From Sessilibacter corallicola (GTDB lineage Bacteria > Pseudomonadota > Gammaproteobacteria > Pseudomonadales > Cellvibrionaceae), in contig NZ_JAJSLX010000005.1 of NCBI RefSeq assembly GCF_021290925.1, positions 62,001 to 126,000 of the forward strand: a DNA stretch of 64,000 nucleotides, given 5' to 3'. How positions within the stretch are numbered: the stretch's first letter is position 1; each line of letters opens with the position of its first letter. Positions 46,079-56,174 of the stretch are shown here, one piece after another. The notes under the pieces were generated by a model. The model was not told where the DNA came from. It saw only the letters and a list, made by a program, of their open reading frames with translations, and searched no databases. Position numbers and translations under genes: made by a program.

Positions 46079-47269
46079 ATGTCTCTGCCTCGTTTGCAAT
46101 TAAAAGCCAAGGCCGATCGCCGATTAAAGCAAGGCCATCTCTGGCTGTATTCCAACGAAATAGACATCAAAGCGACGCCCTTAAAAGCGCTTAATGCCGG
46201 TGATCAAGTTGAAATTTACGGTGAGCGTGACAAGTGTTTGGGAATTGCGACAGTTAATCCCAGCGGTTTAATTTGCGCACGTGTTGTCAGTCGCGATAAA
46301 AAACACAGTCTTAATAAATCGTTGTTAGTGCATCGCATTAAACAAGCGCTGTCATTGCGCGAATTAAATTTTGCCGAGCCTTTTTATCGATTAATTTACG
46401 GCGACTCGGATTTTTTACCGGGTTTGATCGTGGATCGCTTTGGCGATTATTTGGTGGTGCAAATGGCGACGGCGGGAATGGATCGCGTCAAAGACGACAT
46501 TCAGCAAGCGCTTGAACAATGCTTAAAACCCAAAGGTATTTTGTTTAAAAACGATCATTCGGCGCGTGAGTTGGAACAACTAAATTCATACGTTGATGCA
46601 GTCGGTGATGTGCCCGAGTTTGTTGAGCTGCGAGAAAATAACGTCAATTTTGTCGCACCCGTTATGCAGGGCCAAAAAACCGGTTGGTTTTATGATCACC
46701 GAAATAATCGCCAATATTTGCAATCCATCGCCAAAGGGAAACGTGTGTTGGACGTTTTTTCTTATGTTGGCAGCTGGGGTATTCAGGCGTTGGCCGCAGG
46801 TGCGGACGAGGTTACCTGTGTTGATGCTTCCGAATTTGCGTTAGATGTTGCCGAAAAAAATGCAGAATTAAACGGTGTTTTGGATCGTTTTCAAGGCATC
46901 GAAGGCAAGGCCGTTCAAGTATTAAAAGCGCTGATTGAAGCGGGCGAAAAATACGATATTGTTGTCTTAGACCCGCCTGCGTTTATTAAACGTAAGAAAG
47001 ATCAAAAATCCGGTGAAGCGGCGTATTACCATACAAACGAATTGGCGATGCGTTTATTAAAGCGTGACGGTATTTTGGTGTCTGCTTCGTGTTCCATGCA
47101 TTTAGCAGAAGATAAACTGACCGATCTTATTCGTTCTTCCAGCCGCCATTTGGATCGCCAGTCGCAAATTTTTCACTACGGTGCTCAAGGTGCTGATCAC
47201 CCCATTCATCCGGCCATTCCCGAAACACGTTATCTGAAAGCTCAGTTCGCCCGCATTTTTATGGCTTAA
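46079..47269 (+). CDS. rlmI: 23S rRNA m5C1962 methyltransferase RlmI-like
   Basis: 396 residues, the same length as E. coli RlmI. An N-terminal PUA domain (KQGHLWLYSNEID; GDQVEIYG) is followed by the SAM-binding Rossmann domain (VLDVFSYVGSWGIQALAAGA) and the catalytic segment VVLDPPAFIKRKK. AAGGA lies eight bases before the ATG. Its stop overlaps that of the convergent imelysin gene by 4 bp. Confidence 0.92.
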   Translation: MSLPRLQLKAKADRRLKQGHLWLYSNEIDIKATPLKALNAGDQVEIYGERDKCLGIATVNPSGLICARVVSRDKKHSLNKSLLVHRIKQALSLRELNFAEPFYRLIYGDSDFLPGLIVDRFGDYLVVQMATAGMDRVKDDIQQALEQCLKPKGILFKNDHSARELEQLNSYVDAVGDVPEFVELRENNVNFVAPVMQGQKTGWFYDHRNNRQYLQSIAKGKRVLDVFSYVGSWGIQALAAGADEVTCVDASEFALDVAEKNAELNGVLDRFQGIEGKAVQVLKALIEAGEKYDIVVLDPPAFIKRKKDQKSGEAAYYHTNELAMRLLKRDGILVSASCSMHLAEDKLTDLIRSSSRHLDRQSQIFHYGAQGADHPIHPAIPETRYLKAQFARIFMA

Positions 47270-48510
47270 ACGCCAGTATTGAGTAGGCGATAAATGTCTT
47301 GGCTGAGTTTTTCTCGTTGACTTTGCAGAGTTGAATCTACGCTGTCGGCGAGACCCTCTTCATTTTTATTCTCTTCAGGTACTTCGTCTGTACTGGAATT
47401 GAGTTGTGTCGATGAGGTGGTTTCGGTTGTAGACACAGGAAGAATCACGGTTTGAAATTCAGTGATTAATTCACTGAGTTTTTTAGTGGTGGCTTGGCTG
47501 TAGAGGGAAGTATCGTGTGTTGCCGATAACGATAAAATTCCCTGCAATGTGTTTGCATTCATTGCGAGAAAATCATCGAAGCTTTGCCCTGAGAATGGGT
47601 TGTGAATGTCATCGTCGTTGTTCGCAATTTGTTTAACGCTGTATTCCTGCCAGAAATGGGTAATGGCCTGTTTCCAAAGTTGCGCTTGTGATAACGGACT
47701 TAGTCGCGACAACTGTTGTTGAGTTGATTTTTGCCACTGAGATTTCAGGAGTTGGAAATCATCCAATAACAACAGCGACAATAATCGGATTAATTCTCTG
47801 CGCCGATTTTCCGGTTTTTCTGCGGCAGAACTGTCGTTGCCTTCAGCGATAAACAAGCTTAAGTCTCGGTTGCTGTTTTCTCCCCACACTAAAAATTCGA
47901 TGGCGTGAAATCCCAATGCGATTTCATCACTGTGCGTTAATTGATGCTGATTGCGAATGGTCTCTGCATTAATGCTCAACAGCGTATCGTTAACAATACC
48001 GCTGTGAGTATAAACGTCGAAACTGTCGAGGTACCCCGGTTGAACTGGGTGAGCATCCAGCAAATTTTGCCACTGGCGCAGGGAATAAAATAAATCTGGA
48101 CTTGCGTGTGCCAGTGAAAATACAGGGGCTGTTTTAGAAAATTCCGTGTGAGCATTTACCCAAGCGGTTTTTAATTGTTCGAGGGTTTGCTCAGACGGTG
48201 TGTTGTAGAAGGCATCGCCTGCGTTAGACAAGGTTTCTATTTCTTTTGCCGCCGAAATAATAGCGTTATTGATCCAATCGTTGACGATATTGACGGAAGA
48301 TTGTGCACTCTCAAGCTGGTCGGGGCTGCCGCGTTGATCAGCAACCGTTGTATTACTGGTTTTGTTGGCAGTGCTGGTATCCGGTGTCGATTCCGGTGTC
48401 GATTGTTGATCGCAACCGGCAATCAACATGATCGACGCGAACAAGCCGCTCATTATTATTTTTGTGCAGGGGTTTAATAAAACGCGTTGTTTTGAGCTTG
48501 CGTTGTTCAT
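47266..48510 (-). CDS. Imelysin-family (M75) lipoprotein
   Basis: 414 residues. The N-terminus is a lipoprotein signal with lipobox IAGC followed by a Thr/Ser-rich linker. The central GFHAIEFLVWGEN is the imelysin GxHxxE motif. Imelysin-like proteins are iron-regulated and help iron uptake; peptidase activity is not established. The start at 48510 gives the cleaner signal; a TTG at 48534 is in frame. The HAD gene ends 28 bp upstream, so the two may be co-transcribed. It lies 4 kb from the ferric-iron transporter genes. Confidence 0.85.
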   Translation of the reverse strand: MNNASSKQRVLLNPCTKIIMSGLFASIMLIAGCDQQSTPESTPDTSTANKTSNTTVADQRGSPDQLESAQSSVNIVNDWINNAIISAAKEIETLSNAGDAFYNTPSEQTLEQLKTAWVNAHTEFSKTAPVFSLAHASPDLFYSLRQWQNLLDAHPVQPGYLDSFDVYTHSGIVNDTLLSINAETIRNQHQLTHSDEIALGFHAIEFLVWGENSNRDLSLFIAEGNDSSAAEKPENRRRELIRLLSLLLLDDFQLLKSQWQKSTQQQLSRLSPLSQAQLWKQAITHFWQEYSVKQIANNDDDIHNPFSGQSFDDFLAMNANTLQGILSLSATHDTSLYSQATTKKLSELITEFQTVILPVSTTETTSSTQLNSSTDEVPEENKNEEGLADSVDSTLQSQREKLSQDIYRLLNTGV

Positions 48511-48537
48511 TCCGTGATTATCTTCCGTAGTCAATGG

Positions 48538-49191
48538 TTAGCGCAGCGACAGGATTTTCCAGTGATTATTTTCTGCGTGTTTTCGTAATTTATCGTCCGG
48601 GTCAACTGCTACGGGAGTATCAACAATTTCCAGTAGCGGAATATCATTGAAAGAGTCGCTGTAAAAACAGCTGTTGTTCAAATCGCCGTTGTAGGATTTT
48701 AACCACTCGTTGAGACGTTTTACTTTTCCGTCTTGGAAGCACGGAATTCCGACAACTTTTCCTGTGTAGGCACCATTGATCACTTCTGGCTCGGTTGCGA
48801 GCAATTCGGTAATGCCTAACCACTGTGCAATCGGGGCGGTTACGAATCGATTGGTGGCGGTGATAATGAGCAGGTCGTCACCTTGGTCTCGGTGTGAGTC
48901 GATTAATTCTTGCGCCTTAGGCAAGTACATTTTTTCTATTTTCTTGGCGAAAAAATCTTTTTGGATGAATGAAAGTTCATCGGTACTTTTACCGACGAGG
49001 GTTTTTAAGGCAAATTGCGAGTATTCAAAAATATCCAAAGTGCCCTGCAAATATTGTTGGTAAAAAAGGTCGTTTTGTTCGCGGAATTCATCGGCATCGA
49101 CCAAGCCTTCGTCCGCTAAATATTCGCCAAAGCTGTGGTCGCTGTCGCCACGAATTAACGTATTGTCTAAATCAAAAATCGCTAAACTCAA
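48538..49191 (-). CDS. HAD-IB family phosphatase (SerB-like)
   Basis: 217 residues from a TTG at 49191 with GAGG at the ideal distance; the frame runs to 49239, but the extra residues are not family-like. The motifs of haloacid-dehalogenase phosphatases are all present: FDLDNTL (nucleophile Asp), IITATN, and YSDSFNDIPLL. The substrate is probably a small phosphomonoester. The gene lies next to rppH, on the other strand, as I recall for Pseudomonas. Confidence 0.88.
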   Translation of the reverse strand: MSLAIFDLDNTLIRGDSDHSFGEYLADEGLVDADEFREQNDLFYQQYLQGTLDIFEYSQFALKTLVGKSTDELSFIQKDFFAKKIEKMYLPKAQELIDSHRDQGDDLLIITATNRFVTAPIAQWLGITELLATEPEVINGAYTGKVVGIPCFQDGKVKRLNEWLKSYNGDLNNSCFYSDSFNDIPLLEIVDTPVAVDPDDKLRKHAENNHWKILSLR

Positions 49192-49409
49192 AATATTTCC
49201 TCGCCTATTGTGCAGGTGCAGCATGTAATGTTCGAGCACAGAACGAACATTAATGGTATTTTCCTAGAAGGGAAGGGTTCTTGTCACTGTTTTAACGCGC
49301 AGATGGAATTATTTAGCTAATTTTAATGGGGGTAAGTTTCTGAAATTGTGAAACTTGTGAAACAATAGTTTATATTGAAGTTTCATCGAAGATTTTTTTG
49401 GAGTTAGGT

Positions 49410-49907
49410 TTGATTGATGCCGACGGCTTTCGCCCGAATGTGGGGATAATTTTGACGAACAACGCAGGTCGTTTGTTGTGGGCCCGGCGGGTTAATGGTC
49501 AAGATGCATGGCAGTTTCCCCAAGGTGGTATCAATGAAAATGAATCTCCTAAAGAAGCCCTTTATCGAGAGCTGTTTGAAGAAGTTGGCTTAAAACCCCA
49601 GGATGTAGAAATACTCGGTTGCACGCGCGGTTGGCTGCGTTATCGCTTGCCAAAACGGTTAATTCGCCAAGGCAACACGCCCATTTGTGTTGGCCAAAAA
49701 CAGAAGTGGTTTCTACTGCGGCTGGTGGCAAAGGATTCATCCATTGATTTAGAAAAGTTCGGCCATGCGGAATTTGACCAGTGGCGCTGGGTCAGTTACT
49801 GGTATCCGCTGGGTAAAGTTGTGGCGTTTAAACGCGATGTTTATCGTCGAGCACTCAAAGAATTGTCGGCTCTGCACAGTCAGTTGGAGACCGCTTACGG
49901 GCAATAA
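49410..49907 (+). CDS. rppH: RNA pyrophosphohydrolase
   Basis: Removes pyrophosphate from the 5' end of mRNA and so starts decay. 165 residues. The Nudix box is [22 protein letters not shown]. The start is a TTG at 49410 ([13 protein letters not shown]), with GGAG six bases upstream, matching the start of E. coli RppH; an in-frame TTG at 49398 would extend it by four residues and has no better site. It is 3 bp before ptsP, the usual operon pair. Confidence 0.94.
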   Translation: MIDADGFRPNVGIILTNNAGRLLWARRVNGQDAWQFPQGGINENESPKEALYRELFEEVGLKPQDVEILGCTRGWLRYRLPKRLIRQGNTPICVGQKQKWFLLRLVAKDSSIDLEKFGHAEFDQWRWVSYWYPLGKVVAFKRDVYRRALKELSALHSQLETAYGQ

Positions 49908-49910
49908 TCT

Positions 49911-52193
49911 ATGTTGCATTCACTGCGCACGCTGGTCCAAGAGGTAAACAGCACACATGATCTTCATGTTGCGCTGGATATTATCGTTCAGCGAGTGCGT
50001 GAAATCATGCAAACCGACGTTTGTTCTATTTATCTGCGTACCAAAAAAGAAAACTACCAGCTTATGGCCACCGAAGGACTGATGTCAGAATCGGTCGGTC
50101 AAGTGGTGTTGGGTTTTGACGAGGGTCTGGTCGGTTGGGTTGTTGCTCGGGCCGAGCCTATCAACCTGGAGAATGCTGCTCAGCATCCTCGCTATCAATA
50201 TTTCCCGGTAACCGGCGAAGAAAAATACCAGGGTTTCCTGGGCGCTCCTATCATTCATCACCGCGAAGTGCTCGGTGTTCTGGTTGTTCAACAGTCTGAA
50301 AACAGAAAGTTCGACGAAAGCGAAGAAGCCTTTTTGGTGACGGTATCGGCGCAGCTGGCCGGGGTGATCGCCCACGCCGAAGCGACTGGTGCCCTTGGTT
50401 CTATCGGTTCTGCCCCTAAGCAAGCGCGATTCAGTGGCGTCAGTTGTTCAGGTGGTGTTGCTCTCGGCGAGGGTGTTGTGGTTACTCCGCCGGCGGATTT
50501 ATCGGCTGTGGCTCAAACTGTCTGTGACGATCCCGACAGCGAAATTGAATTTCTGCTCGGTTGTATGCGACGGGCAAAAACTGACATCGAGCATCTCGCC
50601 GAGCAGTTAAAAGGCCGTTTAAGCGCGCAAGAACAGGCGCTGTTTGATGTGTATTTGGCCATCCTAGACGATGCCACCATCATTAAAGAAGTTACCGATC
50701 GCATTCATACCGGTGAGAGTGCAACTTGGGCTTGGAGCCAGGTCATTCTCAATCACGTCGCTGCGTTTACTCATATGGACGATGCCTATTTGAGTGAGCG
50801 AGCCTCCGATCTGCGCGACTTAGGCCGACGTGTTCTCGGGCATTTGCAGCAATCGGCGGCGAAGTGTCGAATTTACCCAGACAACACGATTTTAGTCGGC
50901 GAAGAGCTGACGGCGTCTATTTTGGGCGAAGTTCCTCAAGGTCGATTGGCGGGCGTGGTTTCCGTTCAAGGATCGAGCAACTCCCACGTGGCGATTTTGG
51001 CTCGTGCTATGGGCATTCCCACCATTATGGGTGCGGTTGATCTTCCTTACATTAAGATGGATCAGCGCTCGATCATCGTTGATGGCTATCGCGGTCTTGT
51101 CATTACCGATCCGGTTGAAGAGCTGGTCAGCCAATATCAGCACATTGCCGAAGAAGAGAAGCAACTGGTTGAAGGGCTAGAGGCGATTACCGATTTACCC
51201 TGTGAAACCTTGGATAATCACCGAGTTGCACTGTGGGTAAATACTGGATTAATGGCTGATGTTATGCGTTCGTTAGAGCGCGGCGCAGAAGGCGTGGGTT
51301 TGTATCGCACGGAAGTGCCATTTTTACTGCGTGATCGTTTTCCATCCGAGGAAGAACAACGCAAAATCTATCGCGAGCAACTAAAAGCCTTTCATCCTAA
51401 TCCTGTGACGATGCGCACGTTGGATATTGGCGGTGATAAATCCCTGCCGTATTTTCCCATCGAAGAAGCCAACCCATTTTTAGGCTGGCGCGGGATTCGC
51501 GTTACGCTCGATCACCCTGAGATTTTCCTGTCCCAGATTCGCGCGATGCTGAAAGCCAGTGAAGGCTTGGACAACCTGCGCATTATGCTGCCAATGATTT
51601 CCAGCGTCAGTGAGTTGGAGTCAGCCCAAGTCCTTATCTATCGGGCGTTCCACGAGCTGCTCGATGAAAATTACGCGATTTCACTGCCGCCAATTGGCGT
51701 GATGGTAGAGGTTCCAGCTGCGGTTTATCAGGCCCGGGAATTGGCTGCGCGCGTCGATTTTCTCTCTGTGGGCAGCAACGACTTAACCCAATATCTGTTG
51801 GCCGTTGATCGAAACAATGGTCGAGTCGCGGGTATGTATGAATCTTTGCATCCCGCCGTATTGCGAGCATTAAAAGATATTGTCGAGCACTCGCACAGCC
51901 AAGGCACACCAGTGAGCATTTGTGGTGAATTGGCCGGTGATCCTGGGGCTGCCATGTTGTTGGTGGCAATGGGCTATGATGTGCTGTCGATGAATGCTAC
52001 TAATTTGCCGAAAGTGAAAGCGGCGCTGCGCGCGATTACAGTCGAAGACGCCGAAGAGCTGCTCGCTCAGGTGATTGAATTTCCTGACGCCCCCAGTGTG
52101 AATCACAGTGTCGATGAGTTTCTGAAAGAAGCCGGAGTCTACAAGTTACTGCGCACGCCTGCGGCCACAGAAGACATCGAGATCGATCAATAA
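49911..52193 (+). CDS. ptsP: Phosphoenolpyruvate-protein phosphotransferase PtsP (EI-Ntr)
   Basis: 760 residues. An N-terminal GAF domain (residues about 1-160) is followed by the enzyme I core: the phosphorylated His359 in GSSNSHVAILARAMGIPT, the PEP-binding barrel with ERGAEGVGLYRTEVPFL and GSNDLTQYLLAVDRNN, and the catalytic Cys in PVSICGELAGDP. It passes phosphate from PEP to NPr in the nitrogen-related PTS. Co-transcribed with rppH. Confidence 0.96.
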   Translation: MLHSLRTLVQEVNSTHDLHVALDIIVQRVREIMQTDVCSIYLRTKKENYQLMATEGLMSESVGQVVLGFDEGLVGWVVARAEPINLENAAQHPRYQYFPVTGEEKYQGFLGAPIIHHREVLGVLVVQQSENRKFDESEEAFLVTVSAQLAGVIAHAEATGALGSIGSAPKQARFSGVSCSGGVALGEGVVVTPPADLSAVAQTVCDDPDSEIEFLLGCMRRAKTDIEHLAEQLKGRLSAQEQALFDVYLAILDDATIIKEVTDRIHTGESATWAWSQVILNHVAAFTHMDDAYLSERASDLRDLGRRVLGHLQQSAAKCRIYPDNTILVGEELTASILGEVPQGRLAGVVSVQGSSNSHVAILARAMGIPTIMGAVDLPYIKMDQRSIIVDGYRGLVITDPVEELVSQYQHIAEEEKQLVEGLEAITDLPCETLDNHRVALWVNTGLMADVMRSLERGAEGVGLYRTEVPFLLRDRFPSEEEQRKIYREQLKAFHPNPVTMRTLDIGGDKSLPYFPIEEANPFLGWRGIRVTLDHPEIFLSQIRAMLKASEGLDNLRIMLPMISSVSELESAQVLIYRAFHELLDENYAISLPPIGVMVEVPAAVYQARELAARVDFLSVGSNDLTQYLLAVDRNNGRVAGMYESLHPAVLRALKDIVEHSHSQGTPVSICGELAGDPGAAMLLVAMGYDVLSMNATNLPKVKAALRAITVEDAEELLAQVIEFPDAPSVNHSVDEFLKEAGVYKLLRTPAATEDIEIDQ

Positions 52194-52321
52194 TCCATTC
52201 TTATCGATAAAATTTAACCACAAATCGCAAAATTTGGTTGCTTGTGGCGGTATTTATCGCTAAAACATCGCCTTCTTACGTGATGTATATAATTATTTTT
52301 TCTATGGTTGAGGTAGGTACC

Positions 52322-52831
52322 TTGGGAGTACAAAAGCAAAGTGTTGTATTAGTGGGTATGCCCGGTGTGGGCAAAAGTACTCTAGGGGTCTTGCTCGCAA
52401 AAGAATTGGGTATGGAATTTGTTGATACCGATTTATCCATTCAAACGCGTGAAGGCCAAACACTGCAAGAAATCATGGACGCAAACGGTTACTTAGCGTT
52501 GCGTGATGTCGAACAGCAAGTCCTGCTTGAACTGAAATTTCTAACGCCAAAGGTTGTTGCGACTGGTGGAAGCGCGGTTTACAGCGAGCTTGGTATGGAA
52601 AACATGCGCAAGCACGGGCGCGTGGTGTATCTATCATTGTCGTTAGATGCCTTGCGCGGTCGTATTCACAATTACGAAGAGCGGGGAATCGCGCGCGCAC
52701 CGGGGCAGAGTTTTGAGTCCCTGATGGAAGAGCGCGTTGAGTTGTATTCGAAATACGCTGACATCACCATCGATTGCGAGCAGAAAACTCCGCAACAGTG
52801 CTTACAGCTTATGCTTGATGCGCTGGTGTAA
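52322..52831 (+). CDS. Shikimate-kinase-like protein
   Basis: 169 residues from a TTG at 52322 with GAGGT seven bases upstream; the frame opens at 52238 but the longer N-terminus is not family-like. P-loop MPGVGKST, VDTDLSIQTREG (shikimate-binding Asp), the ATGGSAVY segment and the lid ERGIARAPGQSFE are those of shikimate kinases. A second aroK next to aroB would be expected elsewhere, so this may be a paralogue. Confidence 0.82.
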   Translation: MGVQKQSVVLVGMPGVGKSTLGVLLAKELGMEFVDTDLSIQTREGQTLQEIMDANGYLALRDVEQQVLLELKFLTPKVVATGGSAVYSELGMENMRKHGRVVYLSLSLDALRGRIHNYEERGIARAPGQSFESLMEERVELYSKYADITIDCEQKTPQQCLQLMLDALV

Positions 52832-52861
52832 TTCTTCTATTACACGCACCTATTGCATGAA

Positions 52862-52886
52862 CGGCTACTGCTTTTACCAGTAGCCG
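52862..52886. terminator. Hairpin between convergent genes
   Basis: CGGCTACTG / CAGTAGCCG stem with no T-run on either strand; weak terminator candidate. Confidence 0.4.
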
Positions 52887-52898
52887 CGAAAACTCAGA

Positions 52899-53675
52899 TT
52901 ACCACTCAAATTCAGCCGTCGGCCCTTCACTGACCAATCCTTGATCGTGATTTCGTTCATACCAGCGACCGTGACCTTTGTGGTCGATCAGGATGATCGT
53001 TGAGGTTCGAGTGCCGTAATTGCCGTGACTGTCGGGGATGTTGTCTGCGGTTGGAGTGATAAATCGTGACGAAAGGTGATGTTCAAGTTCTAAACTGACC
53101 CCGGTACTTGGCAGATCTTCTGTGGCTGCGCGGTCGGTGTTGGTCATCAAATCGAACAAATCATCAACAGATACGGTCTGTTGATCAATGATTTCTGCAA
53201 ATCTTTGCTTTCCACTGACTACCTTCGGCCAAGGTGTATCCAACAAATGGTTGGATAATCCGTAAATTCCCGGTGTCAGCTCTTGGATTGATTCTGCTTT
53301 GTTGCTGGTGTAGAAGAATTCTTTGCCATCAAAAGCGAGAAAGTTGAAGCCGGTGTAATCGCTTGGATTCAAACCAGAGACGTAGTCTTTCGCCGATGCC
53401 TCGGTATTGATGAAATCAGTCACCATTTGGCCGCGGCTGACTTTGCCGATGGCTTGGTTCGGGTCGCGATAATTAGTAACCGCTGCGAACCTGCCTTGGC
53501 GGTTAATCGCCATCCAGGTGCCGCCGTGTTCTTGATCCCGACCGGCGAGCAGGTTAAATTGCGGGCCCCAAAAATGGCCGGGTTCCGTAGGGCGATTCAA
53601 AAACTCATCGCGATTACTGGCGATGATTAAAGGCCAATCTTGGTGTTGCTGATGGGCGATAAAAATTAAGCACAT
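52899..53675 (-). CDS. NRDE-family (TANGO2-like) protein
   Basis: 258 residues. It starts MCLIFIAHQQHQDWPLIIASNRDEF, the signature of the family: an N-terminal Cys2 that could act as a nucleophile, as in Ntn hydrolases, and the NRDE motif. GGTWMAINRQGRFAAVTNYRD and GIYGLSNHLLDTPWPKV are further conserved blocks. Eukaryotic TANGO2 affects haem or lipid handling; the bacterial role is unclear. Confidence 0.88.
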   Translation of the reverse strand: MCLIFIAHQQHQDWPLIIASNRDEFLNRPTEPGHFWGPQFNLLAGRDQEHGGTWMAINRQGRFAAVTNYRDPNQAIGKVSRGQMVTDFINTEASAKDYVSGLNPSDYTGFNFLAFDGKEFFYTSNKAESIQELTPGIYGLSNHLLDTPWPKVVSGKQRFAEIIDQQTVSVDDLFDLMTNTDRAATEDLPSTGVSLELEHHLSSRFITPTADNIPDSHGNYGTRTSTIILIDHKGHGRWYERNHDQGLVSEGPTAEFEW

Positions 53676-53803
53676 AAATCAATCACTGGTCATAAAGAGC
53701 GGCTAGTCTACCTGAAATATCTAGAAGTTCGACGGCCGTTTTTAGAAAATCCGTCACCTTTTTCAAACATATTGAGTCTATTTGCTCAATTTATGGAGTT
53801 AAA

Positions 53804-54634
53804 ATGCTGAAATACCCGGAACTAGATCCTGTTGCATTCAGTTTAGGACCATTAACCGTTCATTGGTACGGTCTTATGTACTTGGCGGGATTTGTCGCAG
53901 CATGGACCTTGGCAACTCACCGCGCCGGTAAAGATTGGACACCTCTAAAAAAGAATCACGTCGACGATTTAATCGTCTGGGCGGCGATTGGTGTGATTGT
54001 CGGCGGTCGGTTCGGCTATGTATTTTTCTACCAATTTGAGCGTTTTTTAGAAGATCCGGCGTGGCTGTTTCGGGTGTGGGAAGGAGGAATGTCTTTCCAC
54101 GGCGGTTTAATCGGTGTCATTGTTGCTATGGCTTTGTACGCCAGAAAACTGAAAATTCACTTTTTGGCGTTGATGGATTTTGTCGCACCGATGGTGCCGC
54201 CGGGGCTCGGATTTGGGCGCTTGGGTAATTTTATCGGTCAGGAGCTTTGGGGGCGTGAGACAACCTCCGAATGGGGAATGATTTTCCCGAAAGACCCAGA
54301 AGAGAAAATTCGCCACGCTTCGCAGTTGTATCAGGCGGCGCTGGAAGGGCTTTTACTCTTTATCATTCTGTTCTTATATTCACGCAAACCGCGACCAACA
54401 GGCACAGTTGGATCACTATTTTTGATATGCTACGGAAGTTTTCGGTTTATCGTGGAATTTTATCGTGAGCCTGACAGTCATATTGGTTTTGACATGTTGG
54501 GTTGGATGACCCGAGGACAATTGCTCAGTATCCCCATGATCGTTATCGGCGTCGCTTTATTCGTCTATTTCAATCTAAAGGGTATACCGAAATCCCAGGA
54601 AAAATCGTCAGATAGCGTAAATATAAAATCGTAA
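53804..54634 (+). CDS. lgt: Prolipoprotein diacylglyceryl transferase
   Basis: 276 residues with about seven membrane segments. His99 in GMSFHGGLIG and Arg139 in GFGRLGNFIGQELWG match the essential residues His103 and Arg143 of E. coli Lgt. It attaches diacylglycerol from phosphatidylglycerol to the lipobox cysteine of prolipoproteins, including the several lipoproteins encoded in this window. GGAG precedes the ATG. thyA follows, a conserved order. Confidence 0.96.
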   Translation: MLKYPELDPVAFSLGPLTVHWYGLMYLAGFVAAWTLATHRAGKDWTPLKKNHVDDLIVWAAIGVIVGGRFGYVFFYQFERFLEDPAWLFRVWEGGMSFHGGLIGVIVAMALYARKLKIHFLALMDFVAPMVPPGLGFGRLGNFIGQELWGRETTSEWGMIFPKDPEEKIRHASQLYQAALEGLLLFIILFLYSRKPRPTGTVGSLFLICYGSFRFIVEFYREPDSHIGFDMLGWMTRGQLLSIPMIVIGVALFVYFNLKGIPKSQEKSSDSVNIKS

Positions 54635-54711
54635 TTTTGTAAAAAATAATAAATAACGTTAATTCTATACGCTGCTTAATTTAACTTTAAAATTTAAGTT
54701 TAATACTTTCA

Positions 54712-55545
54712 ATGAAACAATATCTCGAATTAATGAGACACGTCCGCGACCACGGTGTAGAAAAATCGGATCGCACAGGAACGGGTACGCTCAGCGTATT
54801 CGGGTATCAAATGCGATTCGATCTCGCTCAAGGTTTTCCGTTAGTGACCACAAAAAAGTGTCACCTGCGTTCAATTATCCATGAGCTGTTGTGGTTTCTT
54901 AAAGGCGACACCAACACAAAATATTTGCGCGATAATGGCGTATCGATTTGGGATGAGTGGGCAACTGACGGCGGAGATTTAGGTCCAGTATACGGCAAGC
55001 AGTGGCGATCATGGCCGAATCCGTCTGGCCCCAATATTGATCAGATTAGCAATGTCTTAGAGCAGTTACGCACCAAACCGGACTCTCGCAGAATTATTGT
55101 CTCGGCTTGGAACCCTTCAGATTTGCCGGACGAAAAAGTGGCTCCGCAAGATAATGTCGATTGTGGACGAATGGCTCTGGCTCCTTGTCATGCCTTTTTT
55201 CAGTTTTATGTCGCCGACGGAAAATTATCGTGTCAGCTATATCAACGCAGCGCTGATATATTTTTAGGCGTTCCATTTAATATTGCGTCGTATGCGTTGT
55301 TGACGTTAATGGTTGCCCAGGTTACGGATTTAAAACCGGGGGAATTTATACATACATTAGGGGATGCGCATCTTTATTTAAATCATTTGGAGCAGACTGA
55401 ATTGCAGTTGTCTCGCGAGACAAGAGCACTTCCACAAATGACGTTAAATCCAAATGTTAAAGATTTGTTTCAGTTTGAATTTGAGGATTTTACCCTCGAA
55501 AATTACGACCCGCATCCCCACATTTCGGCGCCAGTGGCGATTTGA
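54712..55545 (+). CDS. thyA: Thymidylate synthase
   Basis: Makes dTMP from dUMP with methylene-tetrahydrofolate. 277 residues, 13 more than E. coli. The catalytic Cys159 lies in [36 protein letters not shown] and [21 protein letters not shown] are conserved. The extra residues form an insert just before the active site ([14 protein letters not shown]), as in some bacterial and eukaryotic enzymes. Linked to lgt. Confidence 0.96.
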   Translation: MKQYLELMRHVRDHGVEKSDRTGTGTLSVFGYQMRFDLAQGFPLVTTKKCHLRSIIHELLWFLKGDTNTKYLRDNGVSIWDEWATDGGDLGPVYGKQWRSWPNPSGPNIDQISNVLEQLRTKPDSRRIIVSAWNPSDLPDEKVAPQDNVDCGRMALAPCHAFFQFYVADGKLSCQLYQRSADIFLGVPFNIASYALLTLMVAQVTDLKPGEFIHTLGDAHLYLNHLEQTELQLSRETRALPQMTLNPNVKDLFQFEFEDFTLENYDPHPHISAPVAI

Positions 55546-56032
55546 TTAAGAAAAAATTTAGAGGCTATTTATTGAATTTTTTAGGCTTTATTCCATATTT
55601 TCCCGGACAGAAATAGGGATTAGTAGTTTAAATTTCAATAAAAGTGATGCAAAATCTGACTTACTCGTCTAGTTAGGTGAGTTGTAAAAGCCCAGTTAAC
55701 TATTCGGCTTTTCGGAATTCATAAAATAATAAATATAGGGATATAGCTTAAAGGTTGCATAGAAATTGCGTGGTAAATATCAAGACACAAGGTTGTGAAA
55801 AAAACTAATGCCAAGCTTAAAGTATTTTGTGGGATTGGGACCATAACGATAATTAAAGGGGCGAAATACTATTTAGTTATTTGGCAGAACATTCCATTAG
55901 GTGTTATCAAATAAAAAGTAGTCTCTTCGGGTTGTTCCCTCTCCTGTAAGTTGCATGTGTAATATGCACAAGCTACTTTATGGCATCTGCTACTAGACTG
56001 GCGCAGTATTGGATGACTGTTGCCTAGTGCAC
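55546..56032. other. A+T-rich gap between thyA and the TonB operon
   Basis: Almost 490 bp with no supportable gene. A TTGCAT / ATGCA hairpin lies near 55952-55970. No Fur box clearer than a chance match is visible. The 80 bp that follow hold two strong hairpins, reported separately. Confidence 0.5.
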
Positions 56033-56111
56033 GAGAACAAGCAATTTCTTGTTCTCACAAAAACCCTTAATCGGGCATCTATAAAAAGCAACGTTCGAAG
56101 TTGCTTTTTTT
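56033..56111 (+). ncRNA. Candidate small RNA or leader with terminator before the TonB operon
   Basis: The hairpin GAGAACAAG / CTTGTTCTC (56033-56056) is followed by a classic terminator, AAAAAGCAAC / GTTGCTTTTTTT (56083-56111), and this ends only 64 bp before the DUF3450 start. No coding gene precedes it on the plus strand closer than thyA. It may be a small RNA or an attenuated leader of the operon. Confidence 0.45.
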
Positions 56112-56174
56112 AATTCCTGTATTGAGTTGGATTTAATTTTACTATTTTTTGCTAGCACCCGAGTTGGGGGAAAT

